Notes under the pieces: generated by a model
The model's input: only the letters and a program-made list of their open reading frames with translations
What the model was told of the DNA's origin: nothing
Database searches by the model: none
NCBI RefSeq assembly: GCF_000426685.1
Contig: NZ_AUFV01000010.1
Coordinates: 1-64,000 of the forward strand
Origin: Solimonas flava DSM 18980
GTDB lineage: Bacteria > Pseudomonadota > Gammaproteobacteria > Nevskiales > Nevskiaceae
Length of the DNA stretch: 64,000 nt
Direction: 5' to 3'
Part shown: in pieces, positions 1 through 10,290 of the stretch
Numbering within the stretch: the stretch's first letter is position 1
Layout of the letters: the number at the start of each line of letters is the position of its first letter
Program-made: the position numbers and the translations under genes

Positions 1-273
1 GGGCCCGAGTACATCAGCGGCGCCTTGTTGGCGTGGGCCGAGCGTGCCGGCATCCGCATCGAGCACATCCAACCGGGCAAGCCACAGCAGAATGCCTATG
101 TCGAGCGCTACAACCGCACCGTGCGTTACGCGTGGCTGGCTAGAACCCTGTTTGACTCGATTGAGCAGGTGCAGGACAAGGCCACTCGTTGGCTCTGGAC
201 TTACAACCATGAGCGCCCGAACATGGCGCTTGGCGGCATCACGCCAATGCAGAAACTTGCCTTGGCAGCTTAG
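1..273 (+). CDS. IS3-family transposase (OrfB), C-terminal fragment
   Basis: The reading frame is open from base 1 and ends at TAG 271-273, so the 5' part lies outside the window. The 90 visible residues start with GPEYISGAL, the usual context just after the second Asp of the DDE integrase core. They contain the QQNAYVERYNRTVR block with the final catalytic Glu (codon 103-105), and end with the NHERPN...GGITPMQKLA tail typical of IS3-family OrfB. The protein would catalyse cut-and-join transposition of its own element. Whether the copy is intact cannot be judged from here. It sits just downstream of the bkd operon. Confidence 0.9.
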   Translation, partial: GPEYISGALLAWAERAGIRIEHIQPGKPQQNAYVERYNRTVRYAWLARTLFDSIEQVQDKATRWLWTYNHERPNMALGGITPMQKLALAA

Positions 274-310
274 CTCCACTTTTGGCGACCGCTGAAAGCG
301 GGGGGATTAC
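274..310 (+). mobile_element. Probable right end of the IS3-family element
   Basis: Directly after the transposase stop is a short segment ending in a run of six G followed by ATTACC, and GGCGACCGCTGAAAGC precedes it. This resembles the terminal inverted repeat of IS3-family elements, but the matching left end is outside the window and no target duplication can be tested. The exact boundary is a guess. Confidence 0.4.
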
Positions 311-363
311 CCGTTGTGCTTCCATCCCCAAATCGCCCCAGCCGTTGCGACTAGCAAAGCACG

Positions 364-407
364 AAGCCATTCGGCTTGAGGGCGCAGCCGGAGCGCGAAC
401 GGCTGCG
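364..407 (-). terminator. Weak hairpins downstream of the bkd operon
   Basis: Two stems lie just after the E2 stop on the minus strand: 383-390 pairs with 400-407 (CGCAGCCG / CGGCTGCG, loop 9) and 364-368 pairs with 373-377 (AAGCC / GGCTT, loop 4). Beyond the second stem the minus strand reads CGTGCTTTGC, a poor T-tract. They may end bkd transcription, but this is not a canonical intrinsic terminator. Confidence 0.3.
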
Positions 408-415
408 GAGCTGGC

Positions 416-1681
416 CTAGTCGACGAACAGCGTCGCCGGGTATTCGAGCCGCGCCTTGATCGCCTGAATGAAGGCGGCCGCGTCCCAGCCGTCGACGATG
501 CGGTGATCGAACGAGGACGACAGGTTCATCATCAGCCGCGGCACCACGGCCCCGTTGCGGATCATCGGCCGCTCGACCATCTTGTTGACGCCGACGATCG
601 CGACTTCGGGCGCGTTGATGACCGGCGTCGAGACGATGCCGCCCATCGCGCCGAGGCTGGTGATCGTGATGCTCGAACCGGACAGCTCTTCGCGCTTGGC
701 CTTGCCGTCGCGTGCGGCGTCGGCGAGGCGGCGGATCTCGGCGGCGGCCTGCCAGAGATCCAGCGTTTCGGCATGGCGCACGACCGGCACGACCAGGCCG
801 CCCGGCGTCTGCGTGGCGACGCCGACGTGCGAGGCGGTGTGGCGGTGCACCAGATTCTGCTCGTCGTCGTAGGTGGCGTTGATCTGCGGAAACTCGGCGC
901 GCACCTGCACCATTGCGCGCATCAGGAACGGCAGCAGCGTCAGCTTGCCGCGCGTCGCGCCGTGGCGGCCGTTGAGATGCTGGCGCAGCGCTTCGAGTTC
1001 GGTGACGTCGACTTCCTCGACGTAGGCGAAGTGCGGGATGCGCTGCTTGGTGCGCTGCATCGCTTCGGCGATCTTGCGGCGCAGGCCGATCACCTTGATC
1101 GTTTCGACCGCGTCGACCGGCGCGGTGGTGGCGCGCGCCGCGGCCGGCGCCGTCGCGCGGCCCGCATAGGCGGCGAGATCGTCGTGCGTGATGCGGCCGC
1201 GCGGACCGGTGCCCGGCACGCCATCGAGATCGATGCCGAGTTCGCGGCTGCGCTTGCGCACTGAAGGCGAGGTCTGCGGCTTGCCGCGCGCCGCGCCCAG
1301 CGCGGCGCTGCCGGGCCGCGCCGGCGCAGCCGGCGCGCCGGCCGCAGCGACGGCTGCCGGGGCGGCCGGCGGCACGGCGCCGAGCGCCGTGGCCTTGCCG
1401 GCCGTGGTGTCGCCGGGGTCGATACTGACTACGTCGCCGGCCGCGGTTTCGAGCACCAGCAGCGGCGCACCGACGGCGATCTTGTCGCCTTCGGCGCCGC
1501 AGCGTTCGATGACGATGCCGGCGACCGGCGACGGAATCTCGACCGCGGCCTTGTCGGTCAGCATGTCGACCAGTGGCTGGTCCTCGACGACGCGCTCGCC
1601 GACCTGCACGCGCCAGGTGGCGATTTCGGATTCGGCGATGCCTTCGCCGACGTCCGGCAGCTTGAATACGTAACGCGCCAT
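416..1681 (-). CDS. bkdB: Branched-chain 2-oxoacid dehydrogenase E2 (dihydrolipoyl acyltransferase)
   Basis: 421-residue acyltransferase core of the cytoplasmic branched-chain 2-oxoacid dehydrogenase complex, moving the acyl group from E1 to CoA through a lipoyl arm. The order is an N-terminal lipoyl domain (residues 1-77, lipoyl Lys in MLTDKAAVE), an Ala/Pro-rich linker, a peripheral-subunit-binding domain (about 133-172, SPSVRKRSRELGIDLDGVPG...GRITHDDL) and a C-terminal catalytic domain with the active-site block SSSFDHRIVDGWDAA. Length matches Pseudomonas BkdB. It starts 3 nt after the E1beta stop, in one operon. The lipoyl group must be attached by the LipB/LipA route; lipB is at 31787. 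No E3 (lpdV) gene follows. Distinguishing it from pyruvate or 2-oxoglutarate E2 rests on the two-subunit E1 and the adjacent BkdR. Confidence 0.9.
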   Translation of the reverse strand: MARYVFKLPDVGEGIAESEIATWRVQVGERVVEDQPLVDMLTDKAAVEIPSPVAGIVIERCGAEGDKIAVGAPLLVLETAAGDVVSIDPGDTTAGKATALGAVPPAAPAAVAAAGAPAAPARPGSAALGAARGKPQTSPSVRKRSRELGIDLDGVPGTGPRGRITHDDLAAYAGRATAPAAARATTAPVDAVETIKVIGLRRKIAEAMQRTKQRIPHFAYVEEVDVTELEALRQHLNGRHGATRGKLTLLPFLMRAMVQVRAEFPQINATYDDEQNLVHRHTASHVGVATQTPGGLVVPVVRHAETLDLWQAAAEIRRLADAARDGKAKREELSGSSITITSLGAMGGIVSTPVINAPEVAIVGVNKMVERPMIRNGAVVPRLMMNLSSSFDHRIVDGWDAAAFIQAIKARLEYPATLFVD

Positions 1682-1684
1682 GGT

Positions 1685-2698
1685 TCAGGCCTCCACGACG
1701 TTCTTCATGGCCTTGGCGACGCGCGCCGGGCCCGGGAAATAGGTCCACTCGAAGGCATGCGGATACGGCGTGTCCCAGCCGGTGACGCGTTCGATCGGTG
1801 CTTCGAGGTGCCAGAAGCAGGCTTCCTGCACCTGCGCCATCAGCTCGGCGCCGAAGCCGCCGGTGCGCGAGGCTTCGTGCGCGATCACGCAGCGGCCGGT
1901 CTTCTGCACCGAGCGCGCGATGGTGTCGAGGTCGAGCGGCACCAGCGAGCGCAGGTCGATGACCTCGGCGTCGACGCCGGCTTCCTCGGCGGCAGCGAGG
2001 CAGACATGCACCATCGTGCCGTAGGCCAGCACCGTCAGCTGCGCGCCGGGGCGCACGATCGATGCCTGGCCGAGTTCGATGCGGTAATAGTCCTCCGGCA
2101 CTTCGCCGGCCGGGTGCTTGGCCCACGGCGTCAGCGGCCGTTCGTGATGGCCGTCGAACGGGCCGTTGTAGATGCGCTTGGGCTCCAGGAAGATCACCGG
2201 ATCGTCATCCTCGATCGCGGCGATCAGCAGACCCTTGGCGTCGTACGGCGTCGACGGCATGACGGTCTTCAGGCCGCAGACGTGCGTGAAGATCGCCTCC
2301 GGCGACTGACTGTGCGTCTGGCCGCCGAAGATGCCGCCGCCGCAGGGCGCGCGCACCGTCAGCGGCGCATGGAAGCCGCCGCCGGAGCGGTAGCGCAGGC
2401 GCGCCGCTTCCGATACCAGCTGGTCGAAGGCCGGGTAGATGTAATCGGCGAACTGGATTTCGATGACCGGACGCAGGCCGTAGGCGCCCATGCCGATCGC
2501 GGTGCCGACGATGCCGCCTTCGGCGATCGGCGTGTCGAACACGCGCGTCTTGCCGTACTTCTTCTGCAGGCCGGCGGTACAGCGGAACACGCCGCCGAAG
2601 TAGCCGACGTCCTCGCCGAACACGACGATGTCCGGGTCGCGGCCCATCGTCACGTCGAGCGCCGAGTTGATCGCCTGGATCATGTTCATGCTGGCCAT
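1685..2698 (-). CDS. bkdA2: Branched-chain 2-oxoacid dehydrogenase E1 beta subunit
   Basis: 337 residues, MASMNMIQAINSALD..., with the conserved VVFGEDVGYFGGVFR block, the transketolase-like pyrimidine-binding domain and a C-terminal domain (CVIAHEASRTGGFGAEL). With E1alpha it forms the alpha2beta2 thiamine-diphosphate decarboxylase that acts on the 2-oxoacids of Val, Leu and Ile. The ATG at 2698 was chosen because family similarity starts there and it lies 2 nt downstream of the E1alpha stop, implying translational coupling. A longer open frame upstream overlaps E1alpha and is not used. Confidence 0.92.
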   Translation of the reverse strand: MASMNMIQAINSALDVTMGRDPDIVVFGEDVGYFGGVFRCTAGLQKKYGKTRVFDTPIAEGGIVGTAIGMGAYGLRPVIEIQFADYIYPAFDQLVSEAARLRYRSGGGFHAPLTVRAPCGGGIFGGQTHSQSPEAIFTHVCGLKTVMPSTPYDAKGLLIAAIEDDDPVIFLEPKRIYNGPFDGHHERPLTPWAKHPAGEVPEDYYRIELGQASIVRPGAQLTVLAYGTMVHVCLAAAEEAGVDAEVIDLRSLVPLDLDTIARSVQKTGRCVIAHEASRTGGFGAELMAQVQEACFWHLEAPIERVTGWDTPYPHAFEWTYFPGPARVAKAMKNVVEA

Positions 2699-2700
2699 GC

Positions 2701-4252
<1,552 letters not shown>

Positions 4253-4726
4253 ATGTCCCTGACGCTCGATACCCTGGATTTGCGCATCGCCGAGCTGCTG
4301 CAGCGCGACGCGACGCTGCCGATCGCCGACATCGCCGAGCGCGTCGCCTCGTCGAAGACCGTCGTCTGGCGGCGCATCCAGCGCCTCGTCGAGGCCGGCG
4401 CCATCCGCGAGCGCGTGGCGCTGCTCGATCACGAGAAGCTCGGCTTCGGCCTGCTGGTATTCGCGCACATCAAGATGGCCCGCCACGGCCGCGACGCGCT
4501 GCCGAAATTCATCGACGCGGTGAAGCTGCTGCCGCAGGTGATCGAATGCCACACGCTGATGGGCGACGTCGATTTCCTGCTCAAGATCCTCGTGCGCGAC
4601 ATTCACGAGTACGAACACTTCATCTGGCAGAAGCTCTCGCAGATCGACGGCGTGCAGGACATCAGCTCGTCAATCTCGATGAGCCAGCCGATCAACACCA
4701 CGCGCCTGCCGCTGAAAGCGCGCTGA
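4253..4726 (+). CDS. bkdR: Lrp/AsnC-family transcriptional regulator (BkdR-type)
   Basis: 157 residues. The N-terminal helix-turn-helix (about 5-60, LDLRIAELLQRDATLPIADIAERV...SKTVVWRRIQRL) is followed by an AsnC/RAM ligand-binding domain (about 66-150, with VIECHTLMGDVDFLLKI). Its divergent position next to bkdA1 matches Pseudomonas putida bkdR, an activator of the bkd operon that responds to branched-chain amino acids. The function here is inferred from that synteny. No Shine-Dalgarno is obvious before the ATG, consistent with a near-leaderless message. It converges with the monooxygenase gene, 18 bp away. Confidence 0.85.
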   Translation: MSLTLDTLDLRIAELLQRDATLPIADIAERVASSKTVVWRRIQRLVEAGAIRERVALLDHEKLGFGLLVFAHIKMARHGRDALPKFIDAVKLLPQVIECHTLMGDVDFLLKILVRDIHEYEHFIWQKLSQIDGVQDISSSISMSQPINTTRLPLKAR

Positions 4727-4744
4727 CGGCGCGCCGGCGCGCGC

Positions 4745-6247
4745 TCAGGAGGCGGCCGTCGCCGCAGCCGCAGGAGCGGAGAACTGCAGCACGCCGTCGT
4801 CGAGGCGCCCGTGGCGCAGCGTCAGCACGTCGAGCGCGTAGTTCTGGTGCAGCTTCCACGGCGCGCGCGAGCCCTGCTTGGGGAAGCGTGCGATCGCGCG
4901 CTGCACGTAGCCGGACGAGAAGTCGATCAGCGGCTCCTCGGCGATCGACGGGTCGCGGCGCAGCGGTACGCACTGGCGGTAGCCGTGACGGTCCATGTGC
5001 TCGATCAGGCGGCAGACGAACTCCGAGCTGAGGTCGCACTTGAGCGTCCACGAGGCGTTGGTGTAGCCGATCGCGAAGGCCAGGTTCGGTACGCCGCTGC
5101 ACATCATGCCCTTGTAGCTCAGCGTCTTCGCGAAATCGACCGGCTGGTCGTCGACCGCGAAGGCCTGGTCGTCGACCGCGAAGGCGATGCCGCCGAGCAC
5201 TTCGAGCTGCAGGCCGGTCGCCGTCACCACCACGTCGGCGTCGAGCTCGCGGCCGGAACGCAGGCGGATGCCGTGTTCGGTGAAGCGCTCGATGTGATCG
5301 GTGACGACCTCGGCGCGGCCGGCGCGGATCGCGTCGAACAGGTCGCCGTTCGGCACCAGGCACAGGCGCTGGTCCCAGGGCTTGTAGTGCGGATTGAAGT
5401 GCGTGTCGACGTCGTAGCCGGGGCCGAGCGCGCGCTGCACGCGGGCGCGCAGCAGCTTGCGCACCAACCCCGGCGCGCGCCGGCACAGCTGAAAGAAGGC
5501 CATGCCGAACAGCACGTTCTTCCAGCGCGTCAGCGCGTACGCCAGCCGCGCCGGCAGCAGCGCGCGCAGCGTGTTGGCGATCGCGTCCTGGTCCGGCAAC
5601 GACAGGATGTAGGTCGGCGAGCGCTGCAGCATCGTCACGTGCGCCGCGCGCTTGGCCATCGCCGGCACCAGCGTCACCGCGGTCGCGCCGCTGCCGATGA
5701 CGACCACGCGCTTGCCGGCGTAGTCGATGTCCGGTGTCCACTGCTGCGGATGCACGAGGCGGCCGCGGAACTGCTCGACGCCGGCGAAGTCCGGCGTGTA
5801 GCCGGCGGCGTAGCGGTAGTAGCCGCTGCACAGGTAGAGGAAGTTGCAGCGCAGCGTGCGGCGTTCGCGCTGCGGCCCGCATTCGACCTCGACCGTCCAT
5901 TGCGCCTCGGCGCTCGACCACGCCGCGCCGACCACGCGGTGCTGGTAGCGGATCTGGTGCTCGATGCCGTACTCGCGCGCGGTGTCGCGGATGTAGTCGA
6001 GGATGGCCGCGCCGTCGGCGATCGCCTTGGCCTGTCGCCACGGCCGGAACGAATAGCCGAGCGTGTACATGTCGGAGTCCGAGCGCACGCCGGGATAGCG
6101 GAACAGATCCCAGGTGCCGCCGATCGCCTCGCGCGCTTCGAGGATCGCGTAGCGCTTGTCCGGGCACTGCGCCTGCAGGTGGTAGGCGGCGCCGATGCCG
6201 GACAGGCCGGCGCCGATGATCAGCACGTCGAAAGATTCGGACTGCAT
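4745..6247 (-). CDS. Flavin-containing monooxygenase, Baeyer-Villiger type
   Basis: 500 residues. Two Rossmann motifs are visible: FAD-binding IGAGLSGIG (11-19) and NADP-binding IGSGATA (184-190). Between them lies FRGRLVHPQQW (160-170), which fits the type I Baeyer-Villiger fingerprint FxGxxxHxxxW. The enzyme would insert oxygen next to a ketone using NADPH and O2; the substrate is unknown. Starts further upstream were rejected because similarity begins at MQSESFDVLIIGAG. A perfect 21-bp tandem duplication (5144-5185) encodes AFAVDDQAFAVDDQ in the C-terminal half. A neighbouring exporter (6349-8033) could be unrelated. Confidence 0.85.
   Translation of the reverse strand: MQSESFDVLIIGAGLSGIGAAYHLQAQCPDKRYAILEAREAIGGTWDLFRYPGVRSDSDMYTLGYSFRPWRQAKAIADGAAILDYIRDTAREYGIEHQIRYQHRVVGAAWSSAEAQWTVEVECGPQRERRTLRCNFLYLCSGYYRYAAGYTPDFAGVEQFRGRLVHPQQWTPDIDYAGKRVVVIGSGATAVTLVPAMAKRAAHVTMLQRSPTYILSLPDQDAIANTLRALLPARLAYALTRWKNVLFGMAFFQLCRRAPGLVRKLLRARVQRALGPGYDVDTHFNPHYKPWDQRLCLVPNGDLFDAIRAGRAEVVTDHIERFTEHGIRLRSGRELDADVVVTATGLQLEVLGGIAFAVDDQAFAVDDQPVDFAKTLSYKGMMCSGVPNLAFAIGYTNASWTLKCDLSSEFVCRLIEHMDRHGYRQCVPLRRDPSIAEEPLIDFSSGYVQRAIARFPKQGSRAPWKLHQNYALDVLTLRHGRLDDGVLQFSAPAAAATAAS
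5144..5185 (-). repeat. Perfect 21-bp tandem duplication in the monooxygenase gene
   Basis: Bases 5144-5164 and 5165-5185 are identical and adjacent. The unit is a multiple of three, so the protein gains seven residues (AFAVDDQ twice) without a frameshift. Perfect identity suggests a recent slippage event. Confidence 0.95.
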
Positions 6248-6348
6248 GGCGCTCCTCGTGTTCTGTGCCGCCACTGTAACCGCCGCGCCGGCATCGGCCA
6301 TGGCCGGCGCGCGCGGCCGGCTGGCGCGGGGGCCTTGCGCCGCGCCGC

Positions 6349-7106
6349 TCAGTTGCGCAGCCGGTAACCGGACTTGAAGATCCAGCGGATCAGCAGCAGG
6401 CAGGCGACGAGGAACACGCCGATCATCGCCGCGCTGACGCCGACGTGCACGTCGGAGACGCCGTAGAAGCTCCAGCGGAAGCCGCTGATCAGATAGACGA
6501 CCGGGTTGATGAGCGCGATCTTCTGCCACAGCGGCGGCAGCATGTTGATCGAATAGAAGCTGCCGCCGAGGAAGGTCAGCGGCGTGATCACCATCAGCGG
6601 CACGATCTGCAGCTTCTCGAAGCCGTCGGCCCAGACGCCGATGATGAAGCCGAACAGGCTGAAGGTGACCGCCGTCAGCGCCAGGAACGCGACCATCCAG
6701 AACGGATGCGCGATCTCGTACGGCACGAACAGGCGTGCGGTGACCAGGATCAGCGCGCCGAGGATCATCGACTTGCTGGCGGCGGCGCCGACGTAGCCGA
6801 CCAGCGCCTCGGCCCAGGATACCGGCGCCGACAGCAGCTCGTAGATGGTGCCGGTGAACTTCGGCATGTAGATGCCGAACGAGGCGTTCGAGATGCTTTC
6901 CGACAGCAGCGACAGCATCACCAGGCCCGGGATGATGAAGGCGCCGTAGCTGATGCCGTCGATCGCGCCGATGCGCGAGCCGATCGCGGTACCGAAGACG
7001 ATGAAGTACAGCGAGGTCGACAGCACCGGCGAGGCCAGGCTCTGCATCAGCGTGCGGCCGAAGCGGGCCATCTCGAAGCGGTAGATCGCGCGAATCGCGT
7101 AGAAGT

Positions 7107-7110
<4 letters not shown>
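6349..7110 (-). CDS. ABC-2 type exporter permease (YadH-like)
   Basis: 253-residue integral membrane protein with about six hydrophobic segments (for example [75 protein letters not shown]) and the ABC-2 membrane family pattern. It pairs with the ATPase gene through a 4-nt ATGA overlap. Sizes of the pair (253 and 308) are close to E. coli YadH and YadG. The transported substrate is unknown; related pairs export drugs, polysaccharide or lipid-linked molecules. Confidence 0.85.
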
Positions 7111-8033
<923 letters not shown>

Positions 8034-8287
8034 GCCTGCTCCTCGTCGCTGGTGCGCATCCTAATGCGAGTTGCGCCGCCGTGGCATTGACAGTCTGTTG
8101 CCGTCTGCCGAAGATCGCCGCATGTCCCTCCTGACGCCCTGCTGCCGTTTGCAGTTGCACGCCGGAGCCGTCGTCGCAGGCGGCTGAGCCCCGGGCCGCG
8201 CCCTCCCGTTTGTTCCGGCCCGGGGATCGCAACACCTTCCTCAGCCCAGCTCGACGGGCGCGCCGCGCGCGTCCACGGAGGTTTTCC
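8034..8287. other. Intergenic region between ABC ATPase and leader ORF
   Basis: 254 bp between divergent units. No convincing gene is seen. It should contain promoters for the ABC pair (minus) and for the rnk unit (plus), but no box could be assigned with confidence. GGGCCGC..GGCCCGGGG-type GC-rich inverted segments around 8190-8225 may fold. Confidence 0.4.
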
Positions 8288-8383
8288 ATGTTCCCGGTCC
8301 GGATTCCGCGCGCCGCACGGCGCGCGCGCGTTGTTCCTTTTGCTTGCCTGGCGCACGCGCGCGCACCGGAGCGGCGCCGATGA
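8288..8383 (+). CDS. Candidate leader peptide upstream of rnk-like gene (31 aa)
   Basis: ATG 8288 has an excellent Shine-Dalgarno (GGAGG 8277-8281, 6-nt spacer). It encodes 31 residues, Arg/Ala-rich (ten Arg), and its TGA (8381-8383) overlaps the ATG of the Rnk-like gene as ATGA. The very small size means chance cannot be excluded. The strong ribosome site plus the coupling overlap support translation. A GC-rich hairpin lies inside it (8307-8326) followed by a T-rich stretch, which suggests translation-coupled control of the downstream gene. Confidence 0.4.
   Translation: MFPVRIPRAARRARVVPFACLAHARAPERRR
8307..8340 (+). promoter_or_regulatory. Attenuator-like hairpin within the rnk leader
   Basis: CGCGCGCCG (8307-8315) can pair with CGGCGCGCG (8318-8326). 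The innermost pairs must open for sterical reasons, giving a stem of about 8 bp with a 4-nt loop. It is followed by CGCGTTGTTCCTTTT, a broken T-tract. A ribosome on the leader ORF would disrupt the stem. Whether it terminates transcription is not shown. Confidence 0.35.
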
Positions 8384-8778
8384 GCCGCGCGTCGCGGCCG
8401 GCGCCGCCCTTGCTGATCGAGCGCGGCCAGTACGAGCGCCTGCGCGCGGTGGCGCTGGCCGCGCTCGATGCGCTGCCGGAGCTGGCCGGCACGCTGCTCG
8501 ACGAGATCGAGCGCGCGACGCTGGTCGGTGCCGACGCGCTGCCGGCCGACGTCGTCGCGCTCGGCCGTGCGGTTCGCTACCAGGACGAGGCCAGCGGCGC
8601 GATCCGCAGCGTGCGCGTGGTGCTGCCGCACGAGGCCGATCCGGCGACGCAGCGGATCTCGGTGCTGACCCCGGTCGGTGCCGCGCTGATCGGCCTGCGC
8701 GAGGCGCAGCGCATGCCGTGGACGCTGAAGGGCGAGACGCGCGTGCTCAGCGTGCTGCGCGTCGGCGAACTGTCCTGA
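8380..8778 (+). CDS. rnk: Rnk-type nucleoside diphosphate kinase regulator (GreA/GreB C-terminal fold)
   Basis: 132 residues, close to the 136 of E. coli Rnk. An N-terminal helical region ([23 protein letters not shown]) is followed by the GreA/GreB-like C-terminal FKBP-type domain ([30 protein letters not shown]...). Rnk proteins bind RNA polymerase near the secondary channel and affect nucleotide pools. ATG 8380 is preferred over an upstream TTG because GGAG (8368-8371) precedes it and family similarity starts there. It overlaps the candidate leader ORF by 4 nt and converges with the NodT gene. Confidence 0.8.
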   Translation: MSRASRPAPPLLIERGQYERLRAVALAALDALPELAGTLLDEIERATLVGADALPADVVALGRAVRYQDEASGAIRSVRVVLPHEADPATQRISVLTPVGAALIGLREAQRMPWTLKGETRVLSVLRVGELS

Positions 8779-8800
8779 GGCCTGCCGCCGGCCGGCGTGC

Positions 8801-10276
8801 CTATTCGGCGCGCGCGGACTCGGCGTGCCAGCCGCCGCCGAGCGCCTGGATCAGCGCGACCGCGGTGGTCTGCCGGTCGAGCGCCGACTGCACCAGCGCG
8901 CGCCGCGCGCTGGCCGCCGAGGCCTGCGCGACGACGACTTCGCTGAAGCTGATCTGGCCGGCGCGGTACTGGTTGAGGATCAGGCGCTCGTTCTCGTCGG
9001 CGACCGCCGAGGCCTGTTCGCGCAGCGCGTGCTGGCGCTCCAGCACGCGGGCCGCGGACAGCTGGTCCTCGACGTCCTGGAAGGCGGCGAGCGTGGTCTG
9101 CCGGTAGTCGGCGACGGCGACGTCGTAGGCGGCGCGCGCCTGCGCGACCTGCGCCTTGCGCGCGCCGAAGTCGAGCAGGGTCTCGGTCGCCGAGGCGCCG
9201 AGCGACCAGATCAGCGAGGAGCTGTCGAACAGATCGCGCAGGTGCGAGGCGCTGCTGCGGTACGAAGCCGACAGCGGCAGGCTCGGGAACCAGGCCGCCT
9301 GCGCGATGCCGACGCTGGCGTTGGCGGCGGCGACGCTGCGCTCGGCGGCGGCGATGTCCGGCCGCCGCTGCAGCAGCTCGGACGGCAGCAGCAGCGGCAC
9401 CTCGGGCACCACGCCGTTCCAGTCGGCCGGCGCCAGCGTGAAATCGGCCGGCGCCTTGCCGAGCAGCACGGCGATCGCGTGTTCGAGCGTCGCGCGCGTG
9501 CGCTGCACGCCTTCGAGATCGGCCTGCGCGCTGTAGAGCTGGCTCTGCGCGCTGAGCAGATCGGTGCGCGGCGCGACGCCGGCCTGGTAGCGGTTGCGGG
9601 CGATCGCCAGCGCGCGCTCGTAGCCGTCGACGGTGAAGCGCAGCAGCGCGAGTTCGGCATCGGCTTCGCGCAGCGACAGATAGTTGGTCACCAGCTCGCC
9701 CTGTGCGGAGAGCCGGGCCGCCGCGAGATCGGCGGCGCTGGCCTGGGCGCTGGCGGCGGCGTTCTCGACATTGCGGCGGATGCGTCCCCAGACGTCCGGC
9801 TCCCAGCTGGCGCCGAGGCTCGCCTGATAGGTGTTGCGCACGCCGCCGCCGCTCGACACGGTGCCGCCGGTGACGACGCCGCTCGACGATTTGTTGCCGG
9901 AGCGCGTGACGCTGGCGCTGAGGTCGATGGTCGGAAACAGCGAGGCGCGCTGTTCGGCGACCAGCGCGCGGGCCTGCGCGTAGCGGGCCTGCGCCGCGGC
10001 GATCGTCTGGTTCGAGATCTGCAGCTGCTGCACCAGCGCGTCGAGCTGCGCGTCGCCGAACAGCTGCCACCAGGCGCCGCGCTCGACCGCGTCGTTCGGT
10101 TGCGCCGGGCGCCACTCGGCGCCGGCTTCCTTGAAGCCGGCGGCCGCGGTCGCGACGTCCGGGCGACGGTAGTCGGGCCCGACGGCGCAGCCGGCCAGCA
10201 GGACGAGGCCGGCGAGCGCAGCGGCGAGCGCCGGGCGGGGCAGCGGGGAAGCGGGTCGGGCCGGCATGCGGATCAT
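8801..10276 (-). CDS. RND efflux outer-membrane lipoprotein (NodT/OprM family)
   Basis: 491 residues. A lipoprotein signal peptide ends with LLAGC (Cys30), followed by the family hallmark AVGPDYRRP. Two internal OEP repeats form the TolC-like trimeric channel with long periplasmic helices (for example [35 protein letters not shown]). Last gene of the mdt operon, 14 bp after the MdtC-like gene, so it serves as the dedicated exit duct in place of TolC. A second possible ATG is three codons downstream. Confidence 0.92.
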   Translation of the reverse strand: MIRMPARPASPLPRPALAAALAGLVLLAGCAVGPDYRRPDVATAAAGFKEAGAEWRPAQPNDAVERGAWWQLFGDAQLDALVQQLQISNQTIAAAQARYAQARALVAEQRASLFPTIDLSASVTRSGNKSSSGVVTGGTVSSGGGVRNTYQASLGASWEPDVWGRIRRNVENAAASAQASAADLAAARLSAQGELVTNYLSLREADAELALLRFTVDGYERALAIARNRYQAGVAPRTDLLSAQSQLYSAQADLEGVQRTRATLEHAIAVLLGKAPADFTLAPADWNGVVPEVPLLLPSELLQRRPDIAAAERSVAAANASVGIAQAAWFPSLPLSASYRSSASHLRDLFDSSSLIWSLGASATETLLDFGARKAQVAQARAAYDVAVADYRQTTLAAFQDVEDQLSAARVLERQHALREQASAVADENERLILNQYRAGQISFSEVVVAQASAASARRALVQSALDRQTTAVALIQALGGGWHAESARAE

Positions 10277-10290
10277 CTCGGGTTCACGGC

